Below, piece after piece: positions 44,609-53,792 of a DNA stretch of 64,000 nt (the first letter of the stretch is position 1; every line of letters begins with the position of its first letter). The stretch spans positions 806,001 through 870,000 of the forward strand of contig CAVZFD010000004.1 of the NCBI GenBank assembly GCA_963774455.1. The letters run 5' to 3'. The stretch is from DATFVA01 sp963774455 (GTDB lineage: Bacteria; Bacteroidota; Ignavibacteria; Ignavibacteriales; Ignavibacteriaceae). Position numbers and translations under genes: made by a program. Under the pieces are notes generated by a model. That model ran no database searches. It was not told the DNA's origin and saw nothing but the letters and a program-made list of their open reading frames with translations.

Positions 44609-44809
44609 TTATTTCACCGTTACTTTTAATTCCAGACCCAAAGCCTCGGATATTTTTCGGAGCTGATCATAAGTCGGATTACCTTTCCCGTTTTCTATAT
44701 TAATCAAACTCCTGAGTCCAATATCAACAATCTCTGACAAATCTTTTTGAGTGATGTTAAGGAATTTCCTTCTCTCCCTGATTATAGATCCAATTTTTAT
44801 TTTATCCAT
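44609..44809 (-). CDS. hipB: HipB-like HTH antitoxin/operon regulator
   Basis: 66 residues: IRERRKFLNITQKDLSEIVD then IGLRSLINIENGKGNPTYDQ and a C-terminal LRKISEALGLELKVTVK. A Cro/C1-type HTH typical of HipB, which binds the operator of the hip operon. First gene of hipB-S-T on the minus strand. No conserved C-terminal Trp as in E. coli HipB. Promoter lies just upstream (44810-44850). Confidence 0.85.
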   Translation of the reverse strand: MDKIKIGSIIRERRKFLNITQKDLSEIVDIGLRSLINIENGKGNPTYDQLRKISEALGLELKVTVK

Positions 44810-45320
44810 TGTTATATGCAGTTTATTGCACTTTTTTTAGTTCTATGGATTCAATAATAATGAAAAAGAAGAATAAGTGCAATATCCTGCACATTTGGTA
44901 TAAGAACTCTATAATTAAAGCTTATATTTCACTCAATGTGCAATATATGGCACCTTGGAATTGGAAGATGCAAAGGGCTGGAGATGTGACTATGTATGAA
45001 TTCTCAAAAGAACAAAGAAAAATTCTTAATGAGGAGCGGAGTAAATTTTTAAGTAAGAAAATAAATCCATAATTAAAAATTATAAGATAACCACATAATA
45101 AGGCATTTTAGCTACCTCTTAACCACAACACTGTTTTAATGTAATAGTAGATTTATGAATAACATATCCTATTTCAGAGATCCAATGATTGAAATGAAAC
45201 CGTTTACGATTTTCTTGAGTGGATCAAAATTCTCATTAACAATCCTGAATTACATTCGAATTATAATTCAACAAAATAAAAAGAGATGATAAATATTTAT
45301 TAATAAATGAGGTAAATAAT

Positions 45321-45788
45321 ATGAATGAAAAATTACTATCACCTACGGAATCAGATAAAATAACTGTAGATAGTAGAAAATTTTTATTACAAGAATATGA
45401 GAATTTACGTAAACAAATTGATCAATATACTGAGGAATTGTTAAAAGCAGAACGATGGAATCTTATTGTCTCTGCGGCTGTATGGAGTTGGTTAGCAACT
45501 ACAACAAAATCTAATTTGCCAGGATTAATATTCTGGTTGCCAGCTATTATTACATTTATTCTTGGCTTAAGATGTCTTGGCTTCCACAAAAATAATTTGA
45601 CGACAGCAAAATATTTAGCAGATATAGAATAGTTTATAGAACTTCCAACTGGGTTTGGTTGGGAAAGTAGGTTATTAAAAAATAGACCCATAATTTTTAG
45701 TTTTGGTGGATATTTATATTGGATTGTTACTCTTCTTGTGAATGCAGCTGTACCTCTTTTTTATATTCCCAGTTTAAACCAAGGATAG
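45321..45788 (+). pseudogene. Two-part membrane protein interrupted by in-frame TAG
   Basis: ATG 45321 opens 103 codons (helices WNLIVSAAVWSWLATTTKSN and FWLPAIITFILGLRCLGFHK), ending with DIE and TAG at 45630-45632. The same frame continues without further stops: IELPTGFGWESRLLKNRPII then YLYWIVTLLVNAAVPLFYIP and a TAG at 45788. The continuation clearly looks like the last transmembrane part of the same protein (total 155 residues). It is either a nonsense-mutated pseudogene or carries a sequencing error. No family name recognised. It is followed by an attC-like element (45813-45934). Confidence 0.6.
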
Positions 45789-45812
45789 GTATGATTTAAT
45801 TAAAATTGCCTT

Positions 45813-45934
45813 CTGGTATAATAAGGATTTATGCCGAGCCGAGGCATAAATTCCAGTGTTGGAATAAGCCACGAGCATTTTCGCATCCATCAGTCTGTTC
45901 TGGGCTGCGGTTTAGCGGCAACGGCGTTATAAGC
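45813..45934 (+). repeat. attC-like element, plus-strand cluster, copy G
   Basis: Follows the gene at 45321-45788 and contains CGCATCCATCAGTCTGTTCT then GGGCTGCGGTTTAGCGGCAA and CGGCGTTATAAGCC. The same core occurs in the minus-strand elements D, E and F. The end CGTTATAAGC resembles the R' site of integron attC. The stretch 45789-46321 holds nothing else recognisable apart from a lone ACGTTATGC near 46178. Confidence 0.5.
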
Positions 45935-46321
45935 CTAGTTTCTCTGGAAATTATTATTGGATGGATGAAATTCTTTAACAATATAAGAATAAGTTAATTC
46001 AGCAGAGGTTTAGCACAAAAACAAAGAGATTTATACGCACGTATTGAAAAAAGCAATTGATAAAATTCGAAATCCAATAGATGAATTTTTTGAGTAATTT
46101 TTTTTTCGTAAATTATAAATATAAACTATTGTTCTTACACCGCTATATTGAAATAATAAAAACAATTGCATTTACACATACGTTATGCATCATGCCTGAG
46201 CGACAGTTTAGACTTAGAACTGAGTACAGGAAATTAACTTTGACAAACAAAAAATAAACAGGGAATCTGAAAACTGAAAAAAGTAGGCACAAACAATTTA
46301 ATAAATAATAAAAGGACAACT

Positions 46322-46720
46322 ATGACTAACGAACAAAACATCCAAAAAGTTCAGCAGGTATACGCTGACTTTGGCAACCAAAATGTGGAAGGTGTGTTAA
46401 ATGCTTTAGCCGATGATGTAATTTGGAATGATGGAAATAAACCAGAAATTCCTCATTCAAAAATACGAAAAGGGAAAAACGAAACATTGAGCTTCTTTAT
46501 GGATTTGGGCAGTACACTTGCTTTCACGGAATTTACACCTCAAGAATTTTATGCAGACAATGACGCAGTAATTGCAAAAGGTTCTTTTGCAGGAAAAGCT
46601 ATTGCAACAGGAAAATTATTCGCATCTGAATGGGTACATATTTGGAAATTTCGAGGTGATAAAATTATTAGTTTTCAAGGGTTTAGTGACACAGCAGCAA
46701 TAATTGAAGCTATTAAATAA
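46322..46720 (+). CDS. SnoaL-like NTF2-fold protein (cassette-like)
   Basis: 132 residues: NIQKVQQVYADFGNQNVEGV, LADDVIWNDGNKPEIPHSKI then ASEWVHIWKFRGDKIISFQG. Clear SnoaL/ketosteroid-isomerase-like pattern, substrate unknown. ATG 46322 follows AAAGGACAAC. It stands alone between attC-like sequences (ACGTTATGC upstream near 46178; element H downstream), as a gene cassette would. Confidence 0.8.
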   Translation: MTNEQNIQKVQQVYADFGNQNVEGVLNALADDVIWNDGNKPEIPHSKIRKGKNETLSFFMDLGSTLAFTEFTPQEFYADNDAVIAKGSFAGKAIATGKLFASEWVHIWKFRGDKIISFQGFSDTAAIIEAIK

Positions 46721-46767
46721 AATTCTGATAGCTTGAACTGACACAACTTCGTGGACGAATTAGCACG

Positions 46768-46966
46768 AACTCATAACATGGGGTTGTGTGCAAGTGGGGC
46801 TAAACATACAATCAATCAACTATTTGCAAGCATCGGTTGTTGTTCCAGCGTGACGAATAACGCTCGCCACAGAACAAACAATGAACTTAAGTTTATAAAT
46901 TGAGTAGTAATTATTTGCAGAAGGAATGTTATTTTTCCACCTGCTCAAAGCTTTGTTCGTTAGCTG
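46768..46966 (+). repeat. attC-like element, plus-strand cluster, copy H
   Basis: Begins ACTCATAACATGGGGTTGTG and ends TTTGTTCGTTAGCTG, giving R''-like CATAAC and R'-like GTTAGCT ends ~190 bases apart, following the stop of the SnoaL-like gene. The interior differs from the minus-strand elements, as attC interiors do. The remaining stretch to 47200 holds no other feature. Confidence 0.4.
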
Positions 46967-47200
46967 TGAATAAAGATAATAGTAGTTCGCTTATAACGTT
47001 ATAAGGGATTAATGCCGAAGCTTTGTATATTCCTTCAAGTTTTAATCGAGGTTTCAAATTAACCTCTTTATAGGCATTTTCTCTACTTCGAGAGCGTCAG
47101 AAGCCAGAGCTGATTACAGTTGCATTCCGAATATGCAATTACTCTTACTTTTTGCCTAAATATGTCTTTGATGCAGTCAATTGTCATAAGCGGGTTAAAT

Positions 47201-49978
47201 ATGCAAACGAATAATAAAAAAGAAATTTCCTGCAAAGTTTTATTTTCGTTGTTAAACGCGGTAAAGAAAAAGAATATAGATACGGAAAAAATATTGATAG
47301 GTGTTCCGTATGACATTTCTTATTTATCAGATAAGCATGAGCGGATAGAGTGGTGGGTTACCTGTAAAATAATTTCAAACTCCAGGCAGTACTTTTCCCG
47401 TCCGGAATATGAGCAAATGGGCAGGGACTATGTAGAAAATGAATCTTATATCGAGGGTATTATTTTCGCGCTTATGCTTTTTTCCTCGGGCAGACTGAAT
47501 AATATTTTGAAAAACCAGATGTTAAAGGCGGCATCTTCAATAGTAACTCCTCTATTTTCGTGCATCCATCAGCAAATAAATTTTGTTGAAAAAAATAAAT
47601 TACATCTTCATTTTTATCTGGATCCGGGATATGATCATTGTCCTGAGTTGTTTTACATGAGTATAGGGGTTTTAGAAAAACTTGGAGAAAAAACTGCAAA
47701 AAAAGGATTTAAAGTGGATTTTACCCTTACCTCAAACGGCGGTGATTATAATATTTCGTGGGAGGAGGCGGGATTTATATTTAAGTTGAAGAACCGGGGG
47801 CGCTGGCTTTTCAATATGAGGAAAGCATTTTTGGATTTGACAGAGTCCCACGATGAATTAATTAATCAGTATAATAAATTAGAAGAATCAAAAAAACTGC
47901 TCCAGAAACAAACTACCCAGCTAAGAACCGCACACGAAATAACAAAATCAATAAGACAAAGTTTAGATATAAATAAAACATTAAAAGCAATTACCAGCGC
48001 ATTGGTTAATGAAGCAAATTTCGCATCCGCTCGTATAAAACTATTCAAAGATGCTGAAGGAAATAACCTGGATATTGAAGATTACAGCGGAGGTGATGAG
48101 GTAAATATTGAGCCTGTGGTTAAGCCTATTATTATAAATGAAGTCACAGCAGGTGAACTTATTATTTATCCAAAAGCTGAGACAGAAATTTATGAATCCA
48201 ATGAACTGCTCAATTATATGATCCCTATAATAAATATTTCTATTCATGATTCACTGATCCTGAGAACAGTTACGGATTACAAAAACAATCTCGAGGAAAA
48301 AGTTGAGAATCGGACAGCTGAACTCAAAATAGCACAGAATGAATTATCAAAAACCGTTGATTTACTTCAGGTCGAGCAGCAGGTCCAGAACAGGTTTTTT
48401 ATGAATATTTCTCATGAATTCAGAACACCGTTAACTTTAATCATCGGGCCCGTTAAACAGATTGCTGAAAGTTCAGAGGATGAAAAAATGAAAGATCAGC
48501 TCGGAGTTGTCTACAAAAACGCGAATAGACTGCTCGGACTTGTTAATCAGCTCCTGGATATATCCAAGCTTGAATCTCATAATATGAAACTTCAGACCAG
48601 ACCTCAAAATATTATTCCATTATTGAGGGATCTGATTTTATCCTTTTCCTCTTATGCTGAAAAGAAAAAAATATCTCTTAAACTTACTGCAGCTGAGGAC
48701 CAGATAATTGTGTATCTGGATAGGGATAAAATGGAAAAGATAATTAATAATGTGCTTTCAAATGCTTTAAAATTTACACCAGGGAGAGGTAATGTTGACG
48801 TTAAAATAAATCAAATAAAATTAAGTTGTGATGAACCGTCTCAGAACAGATACGCAGAAATAACGGTCTGTGATACGGGTATAGGTATACCTAAAGAAAA
48901 ATTGCCGAATATCTTCGACCGCTTCTATCAGGTTGACGGAAGCCATACAAGGGAGCAGGAGGGAACAGGCATTGGATTATCCTTAACAAAAGAATTGGTT
49001 GAGATGCATAAAGGTAAAATAGAAGTTGAAAGCGAGGAAGGGAAAGGAACCAAAGTTAAAATAAGAATCCCTTTAGGAAAGGATCATTTAAAACCTGAAG
49101 AAATTAGCGAGATTACAGAAGAAAATGAAATAATCTCCGCTGGTTCGACTGATTCAGTATACTATGAAGAAATAAAAACAAATAAGCCTGATTACTTTTC
49201 AATAGCTGAAAACGAAAAACCGCTTCTGTTGTTAATTGAGGATAATTCAGATGTGAGAAACTACATTAAAGAAAATCTTAAAAAGGATTACATAATTGTT
49301 GAAGCTAAAGACGGAGAAGATGGCTGGAACAAATCGACAGAAAATTTGCCTGATTTAATAATATGCGATGTAATGATGCCAAAAATGGATGGATTTCAAT
49401 TATGTAAAAAGCTTAAGACAAGTGAGAGAACAAGCCATATACCCGTAATTCTGCTTACTGCAAAAGCCACAATGGATGATAAAGTTAACGGCCTGGAAAC
49501 AGGCGCAGACGAGTATATCACAAAACCATTTGAGACTGTTGAATTAACTGCAAGAATTAAAAATCTTATTGAACAGAGAAAAAGAATTCATGAACATTTC
49601 CGGAAAATGGGAATATTTGAATTAAACCAGGCTAAAATCACACCTATAGATAGAAGATTGTTACAAAATGCTTTTGATATTATTAATAATAATATTTCCA
49701 ATTCCTTATTTAGTGTTGAAACACTTGCAGAAAATCTGGCAGTAAGCCGCTACGTCCTTTACAAAAAAATTATGTCCTTGACCGGGGAATCTCCCGTTGA
49801 ACTAATCCGGAGAATACGATTACTCAAGGCAGCCAGTCTGATTGAAAATAAATTTGGTAATCTTTCTGAGGTAGCACTCGAGGTGGGCTTTAATAACCCG
49901 GCTTATTTTTCAGACTGCTTTAAGAAGCAATTTGGAGTTCCACCCTCTCAATATCTACAAAAAATAAACAGTAATTGA
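47201..49978 (+). CDS. Hybrid two-component regulator (HK-REC-AraC HTH)
   Basis: From ATG 47201 the product is 925 residues. Order: N-terminal ~210 residues of unknown fold, a coiled coil (~230-265), GAF-like domain (~270-370), a second coiled coil, HisKA with NISHEFRTPLTLIIGPV (~His 415), HATPase (NVLSNALKFTP, DTGIGIPKEKLPNIFDRFYQ, GTGIGLSLTKELVEMHKG), receiver (CDVMMPKMDGFQLCKKLKTS, phospho-Asp ~730; Lys in ITKPFE) and AraC HTH (FNNPAYFSDCFKKQFGVPPS). No membrane helix, so a cytosolic hybrid regulator. Starts at 47120 (TTG) or 47162 are also possible. Confidence 0.88.
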   Translation: MQTNNKKEISCKVLFSLLNAVKKKNIDTEKILIGVPYDISYLSDKHERIEWWVTCKIISNSRQYFSRPEYEQMGRDYVENESYIEGIIFALMLFSSGRLNNILKNQMLKAASSIVTPLFSCIHQQINFVEKNKLHLHFYLDPGYDHCPELFYMSIGVLEKLGEKTAKKGFKVDFTLTSNGGDYNISWEEAGFIFKLKNRGRWLFNMRKAFLDLTESHDELINQYNKLEESKKLLQKQTTQLRTAHEITKSIRQSLDINKTLKAITSALVNEANFASARIKLFKDAEGNNLDIEDYSGGDEVNIEPVVKPIIINEVTAGELIIYPKAETEIYESNELLNYMIPIINISIHDSLILRTVTDYKNNLEEKVENRTAELKIAQNELSKTVDLLQVEQQVQNRFFMNISHEFRTPLTLIIGPVKQIAESSEDEKMKDQLGVVYKNANRLLGLVNQLLDISKLESHNMKLQTRPQNIIPLLRDLILSFSSYAEKKKISLKLTAAEDQIIVYLDRDKMEKIINNVLSNALKFTPGRGNVDVKINQIKLSCDEPSQNRYAEITVCDTGIGIPKEKLPNIFDRFYQVDGSHTREQEGTGIGLSLTKELVEMHKGKIEVESEEGKGTKVKIRIPLGKDHLKPEEISEITEENEIISAGSTDSVYYEEIKTNKPDYFSIAENEKPLLLLIEDNSDVRNYIKENLKKDYIIVEAKDGEDGWNKSTENLPDLIICDVMMPKMDGFQLCKKLKTSERTSHIPVILLTAKATMDDKVNGLETGADEYITKPFETVELTARIKNLIEQRKRIHEHFRKMGIFELNQAKITPIDRRLLQNAFDIINNNISNSLFSVETLAENLAVSRYVLYKKIMSLTGESPVELIRRIRLLKAASLIENKFGNLSEVALEVGFNNPAYFSDCFKKQFGVPPSQYLQKINSN

Positions 49979-50150
49979 AATTCGCCCACTCACTATTTTA
50001 ATATCAGGCTCAAATCTGAAAGTATCTGACACAAATCTGGTAGATTGACTTTTCACCAGGTATTATAATATCCTCAGAATTTATTCTATTTATTCCCGGA
50101 GAATTAACGACGCCCTATCGGTTGATCAGTTTGAAAGCAGGATTTATTTA

Positions 50151-50501
50151 ATGGACACGGCAAAAAATCCAGTAGTCAATGAATTGGTTCCTACAGAGTT
50201 TTTTCTGGGTCAGAATTACCCTAACCCTTTTAGAGAAAAAACAACAATAAAATATTGCCTCGCATACAGAACTAAAGTATTGATAACTATTCTTAATTCT
50301 GCAGGTGAATTAATTGAAAAGCTTGTTGATGAAGAGAAAAAAGCAGGTACATATGATGTCGAATTTATTGTCAATAGTTATCATTCCGGTTGTTCTTCAT
50401 CCGGAGATCTTGAAAAGCAGAATTTGGCTGAAGGAGTTTATTACTACAAAATAAAAGCCGGAGGTTATACAGCGACTAAGCAAATGGTATTACTGAAATA
50501 A
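50151..50501 (+). CDS. Orphan T9SS type A sorting-domain protein
   Basis: 116 residues beginning with TEFFLGQNYPNPFREKTTIK, the T9SS CTD motif (NYPNPF), then VLITILNSAGELIEKLVDEE and the end GVYYYKIKAGGYTATKQMVL. The sorting domain directs proteins across the outer membrane by type IX secretion, but this copy has no signal peptide or cargo domain, so it is probably the tail of a lost gene, or a fragment still translated from ATG 50151. Confidence 0.7.
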   Translation: MDTAKNPVVNELVPTEFFLGQNYPNPFREKTTIKYCLAYRTKVLITILNSAGELIEKLVDEEKKAGTYDVEFIVNSYHSGCSSSGDLEKQNLAEGVYYYKIKAGGYTATKQMVLLK

Positions 50502-50615
50502 TATTCGCAGCTATCGGTTAACTTCAGCAGGAGTGTGCGATTTTAACTAAAATTAAGTCAATATTTTTGGGAGGGCATCAGTTTTCTGAAGCCCACCCGG
50601 TATAGGAGGGAAAAA

Positions 50616-51623
50616 ATGGTTAAGAAAATTCTATTATTCTGTTTTTTAATTTCTATAACTTCCTGTCAAAAAGATAATCCGGTTTCCCCAAACGAAGGGG
50701 GAAGTACACAAACAACCGGAAACACGTGGACAGCGAAGACCGGTATGCCTACTGCAAGGGGATATTTTTGCTGTGCAGAAGTCAATGGGAAAATATATCT
50801 GATAGGGGGTCTTATTGATTTAACACCAGAAATTTCTGATGATGTTGAAATGTATGATCCCGAAACAGATAAATGGACAATTAAAAATCATATGCCGGAA
50901 AAAATTCTTGGTATGGCTGCCGCAGCAGTAGATGGCAAAATTTATACTTTTGGCGGGAGAACAGGTGCACTATACGACGGAACGACCCTTGATTACACTT
51001 ACTTGTATGATCCGGCTACTGATACCTGGACGAGAAAAACAAACATACCAGAACCAAGAGCATTCCTGACGGCCTCTGTTATTGACGGGAAAATATACAC
51101 AATTGGTGGGGCCTATTCAAGATACGAAGGTGCTGCTGAAGTTCAGGTGTATGATCCTGCAACTGATACCTGGACTCCCAAAGCCAGTCTTCCAAAGGGC
51201 AGTGCTTTATCCAGCGCTGCTGTTTTTAATGGAAAAATCTATGTAGTTGGAGGAGGAACTTCAAATGATGCAGGAGCGGGAACCCCATTTGCTGATTTTG
51301 AAGTTTATGACCCGTCAAACAATTTCTGGGAATCAAAAGAAGATATCACAATTTCCAGAGTCGGTCACGGTTCCGGTGTAATAAATAATAAATTATACAT
51401 CTGCGGCGGGTTTTCATACAGCACTGAACTTTCAGATTTAATGGAGTACGATTTTAGCAAAGATAGCTGGACAACCAGGGCGGCTATGCCTTCAACGCGG
51501 CGTTGTTTCGCAACTTGTGTTCATAATAATAAAATGTACATCTTTGGCGGGGTTATTGGTATCGGCGGAACTGGCCACACCATAAGTAGTGTAATTGAAT
51601 ATACTCCACTGGGTAATTTATAA
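50616..51623 (+). CDS. Kelch-repeat lipoprotein
   Basis: 335 residues. Lipobox SITSC at residue 17 in MVKKILLFCFLISITSC gives an acylated N-terminus. The mature part has six kelch blades, each with a VNGKIYLIGG-type strand and a YDPATDTWT-type end (ARGYFCCAEVNGKIYLIGGL, AFLTASVIDGKIYTIGGAYS, CFATCVHNNKMYIFGGVIGI). A six-bladed beta-propeller exposed on the cell surface, probably a binding protein. RBS GGAGGGAAAAA before ATG 50616. Confidence 0.88.
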   Translation: MVKKILLFCFLISITSCQKDNPVSPNEGGSTQTTGNTWTAKTGMPTARGYFCCAEVNGKIYLIGGLIDLTPEISDDVEMYDPETDKWTIKNHMPEKILGMAAAAVDGKIYTFGGRTGALYDGTTLDYTYLYDPATDTWTRKTNIPEPRAFLTASVIDGKIYTIGGAYSRYEGAAEVQVYDPATDTWTPKASLPKGSALSSAAVFNGKIYVVGGGTSNDAGAGTPFADFEVYDPSNNFWESKEDITISRVGHGSGVINNKLYICGGFSYSTELSDLMEYDFSKDSWTTRAAMPSTRRCFATCVHNNKMYIFGGVIGIGGTGHTISSVIEYTPLGNL

Positions 51624-51737
51624 AAGTAATTCCAGGAAAATCAGGTAAAAAATATCGTTGTTAAAATACAGAATTTCTAAAATCAATATTTTGAAAAAAA
51701 ATCATTAAGAAAAATTTCAATAACAGGAGGTAGCATA

Positions 51738-52229
51738 ATGAAAACATTAGTTAATTTATTAATTATCAGTGTATTTTTGACATTGGTAATTATTCTGGCA
51801 GGTTGTGAACAAACTACTGAACCAACCCAAAATTCAGTTAATCAGCAATTGAATAAAGCATACCAGAGCAGACCTTTTACAGGTGACTTTATCTATTTGC
51901 TTTCGTCACAGATAAACGATTCTGTTTCTGTTTACTACGGAACCGGTAACGCGTCCCATCTTGGGTATTGCACTATTGTCGACACTACAGTCCATCATTT
52001 TACGCTGACCGGCCTGACGGTTGAAGGTAATGATTGGATTACAGCAGCTAATGGTGCATTAGTACATTTAACCTGGTTTATGGATTATTATGATCCCACT
52101 ACATGGTTATGGGAGATTGTTGGAGGGACAGAACGCTTTACCGGAGCAACCGGCAATGGTACATATACTGCGGGGTATACAAATTCAGGAGATTTATGGG
52201 TTAAATTTGTAGGTTCAATAACATATTGA
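51738..52229 (+). CDS. Secreted lipoprotein, unknown function
   Basis: 163 residues with lipobox LAGC (residue ~23) in LTLVIILAGCEQ. The mature part is beta-rich: SVSVYYGTGNASHLGYCTIV, then WEIVGGTERFTGATGNGTYT, a C-terminal pattern also seen in uncharacterised secreted Ignavibacteria proteins. RBS AGGAGGTAGCATA precedes ATG 51738; a terminator follows at 52276-52293. Possibly one transcript with the kelch lipoprotein. Confidence 0.78.
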   Translation: MKTLVNLLIISVFLTLVIILAGCEQTTEPTQNSVNQQLNKAYQSRPFTGDFIYLLSSQINDSVSVYYGTGNASHLGYCTIVDTTVHHFTLTGLTVEGNDWITAANGALVHLTWFMDYYDPTTWLWEIVGGTERFTGATGNGTYTAGYTNSGDLWVKFVGSITY

Positions 52230-52275
52230 TTTAAAAAGATTTTGCTGAATTACCAGTTTTATACAATTAAATTTC

Positions 52276-52293
52276 AGGGAGCTTAGGCTCCCT
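52276..52293 (+). terminator. Rho-independent terminator
   Basis: AGGGAGCTTAGGCTCCCT followed by TTTTTATA, 46 bases after the lipoprotein stop. A 7-bp stem with a 4-base loop. Confidence 0.85.
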
Positions 52294-52334
52294 TTTTATA
52301 TTTGTCTGAATAATTATTTTACTATTGAGCTCGT

Positions 52335-52370
52335 TCACAGGGATTACCCCGACCTCTTGAAATAGTTCAT
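52335..52370 (+). repeat. Terminator-module-like repeat, incomplete copy
   Basis: TTCACAGGGATTACCCCGAC then CTCTTGAAATAGTTCATTG is a diverged copy of the 5' half of the modules at 61588 and 62552, here without the following CCCGATGG hairpin. It lies just after the lipoprotein terminator. Confidence 0.5.
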
Positions 52371-52499
52371 TGAAATTATTCTTAACCTTTGAGTTGGAGA
52401 TCCAATGCTGTTTATAATTTTATTACTGAAAATAAAAAGAACTACTCTTCTTATTATTCAAATTTATGATTAATAATTTATTTTATATAAATTTGATTT

Positions 52500-52766
52500 A
52501 TGCGAAAGGCAAATACAGATAGTGGGAAGAATTTGAGTCATTTATGGAATGTAAATGTTCATCACGCTCTTTACCGTGAAGATGGAACTTTTTATAATCA
52601 TCTAAGAAATTTTCCAGGAGGATTATTCGACAAAAGTGGATACCTATTATTTAGAACTGAGTCCAAATATTTAGAATGTCTTTCCCGACACTTTTATGTA
52701 AGTGATAAGGTAATAAATTGTCCTCGCGGAATCTCCTCTCTTCCAGGGTATATCAAAAAACGTTAA
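52500..52766 (+). CDS. Hypothetical protein, 88 aa
   Basis: Eighty-eight residues, VNVHHALYREDGTFYNHLRN then FPGGLFDKSGYLLFRTESKY and NCPRGISSLPGYIKKR. The pattern resembles a C-terminal tail seen behind some endonuclease-like proteins, suggesting this is a fragment, but I do not recognise a named family. AT-rich surroundings, no operon. Confidence 0.4.
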   Translation: MRKANTDSGKNLSHLWNVNVHHALYREDGTFYNHLRNFPGGLFDKSGYLLFRTESKYLECLSRHFYVSDKVINCPRGISSLPGYIKKR

Positions 52767-52962
52767 TCGTTCACTTATCATCCAAAATTGCCCCTAATAG
52801 CCTGATATTTTTTACAAAAAAAATTGTATAACCCGATTTTATATAGGAAATCAGGAAAAACCCTGGCAGAGATTGCAGCAGATCTGAGAATTGATACGGG
52901 ATGAGCCTTAGGTACCTGCTATGCTAGAGAATGGATTTGGAATTAAAAAAATATTATCACTG

Positions 52963-53451
52963 TTAACTTAATGACATTTCTTTAATCATGTTTGATGGAC
53001 TATTATATTTCAAGTAGCTGTATGGCATTTCATTTAATCTTCTGGAAATTTCTATCAGAGGCATTTGATAGTGAGTAAGATAGAATTTAGAATGGGCAAC
53101 CATATCATTCATTGAACCTAAAATACCGCGGTTGTTAGTTTTACATACATCAATTATCTCAATTTTATTTGTAATAAATCTTCCAACCATATTTTCAAAC
53201 CCATCATTCTCCAATCTCTTTGACAGACAATAACCGGCAGTTCCAAAGAATGTTTTTATATCATTTAGTCCTTTACCAGTAAATAAAACAGAATACAATG
53301 AGTAGGCATTTGTAAATAGAATATACTGAGCTCTCTCCGCTATAAATAAATGTCCATACCATTCATCAAAAGCAGAAACCTTATCATTATATTCTGGTAA
53401 TGATTTTATTTTTATCTTGTCAGCAAGTTTTCTTGTTAACCTTAGAACCAT
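52963..53451 (-). CDS. DUF6933 family protein (cassette-like array)
   Basis: 162 residues: LRLTRKLADKIKIKSLPEYN, DEWYGHLFIAERAQYILFTN then NMVGRFITNKIEIIDVCKTN. The VLRxTRKL...WYxxLF...RxQYILFTN layout is DUF6933, unknown function. It starts 37 bases after the small gene 53489-53641 on the same strand; both form the most distal cassette of the minus-strand array. Confidence 0.75.
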   Translation of the reverse strand: MVLRLTRKLADKIKIKSLPEYNDKVSAFDEWYGHLFIAERAQYILFTNAYSLYSVLFTGKGLNDIKTFFGTAGYCLSKRLENDGFENMVGRFITNKIEIIDVCKTNNRGILGSMNDMVAHSKFYLTHYQMPLIEISRRLNEMPYSYLKYNSPSNMIKEMSLS

Positions 53452-53488
53452 AAATATTAAAAATTTATTTTTTTATATATGCATTCAG

Positions 53489-53641
53489 TCAAACCACCAC
53501 AGGTTTTCCATCTATTATACAATCTGTGACCACGTTTCCGTGTGTAGTTGCAACCACTAAGGTTTTGCCAGATGCACTTGGTGTTGATTTTTGTAATTCA
53601 ATAGTAATGACAAGTTTATCATTTTCTATTTTAACTTCCAT
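53489..53641 (-). CDS. Small conserved protein, 50 aa
   Basis: ATG 53641 opens MEVKIENDKLVITIELQKST then PSASGKTLVVATTHGNVVTD and CIIDGKPVVV. The TPSASGKTLVVA core is recurrent in small Bacteroidota accessory proteins of unknown function. Short and without a known fold, but the alternating-strand pattern and the ATG with GGAGAAGAACAGT upstream support a real gene. Paired with DUF6933. Confidence 0.65.
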   Translation of the reverse strand: MEVKIENDKLVITIELQKSTPSASGKTLVVATTHGNVVTDCIIDGKPVVV

Positions 53642-53718
53642 ACTGTTCTTCTCCAAATAATTTAGATATACTTTTTAATTGCAATCTAGTCTAAAGAGCT
53701 ATTGCACAAAGCCGAATT

Positions 53719-53792
53719 CGATAACAGCCTGCCCGCCTCAGCCATAGGCTGATAAATCTGGCGGGGCGTCCGCTAGCTTGGCGGGTTATACG
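53719..53792 (-). repeat. attC-like element A (between RNase H-like and 50-aa genes)
   Basis: On the minus strand it begins AGCGTATAACCCGCCAAGC, has internal CCGCC/GGCGG palindromes and ends GGCTGTTATCG. The ends GTATAAC and GTTATCG are imperfect inverted complements, as R'' and R' of integron attC. Its first bases overlap the end of the RNase H-like gene. Confidence 0.5.

Noticed and set aside
44809..45072. Plus-strand 87-codon frame
   Set aside because: Occupies the divergent hip promoter region and shows no domain.
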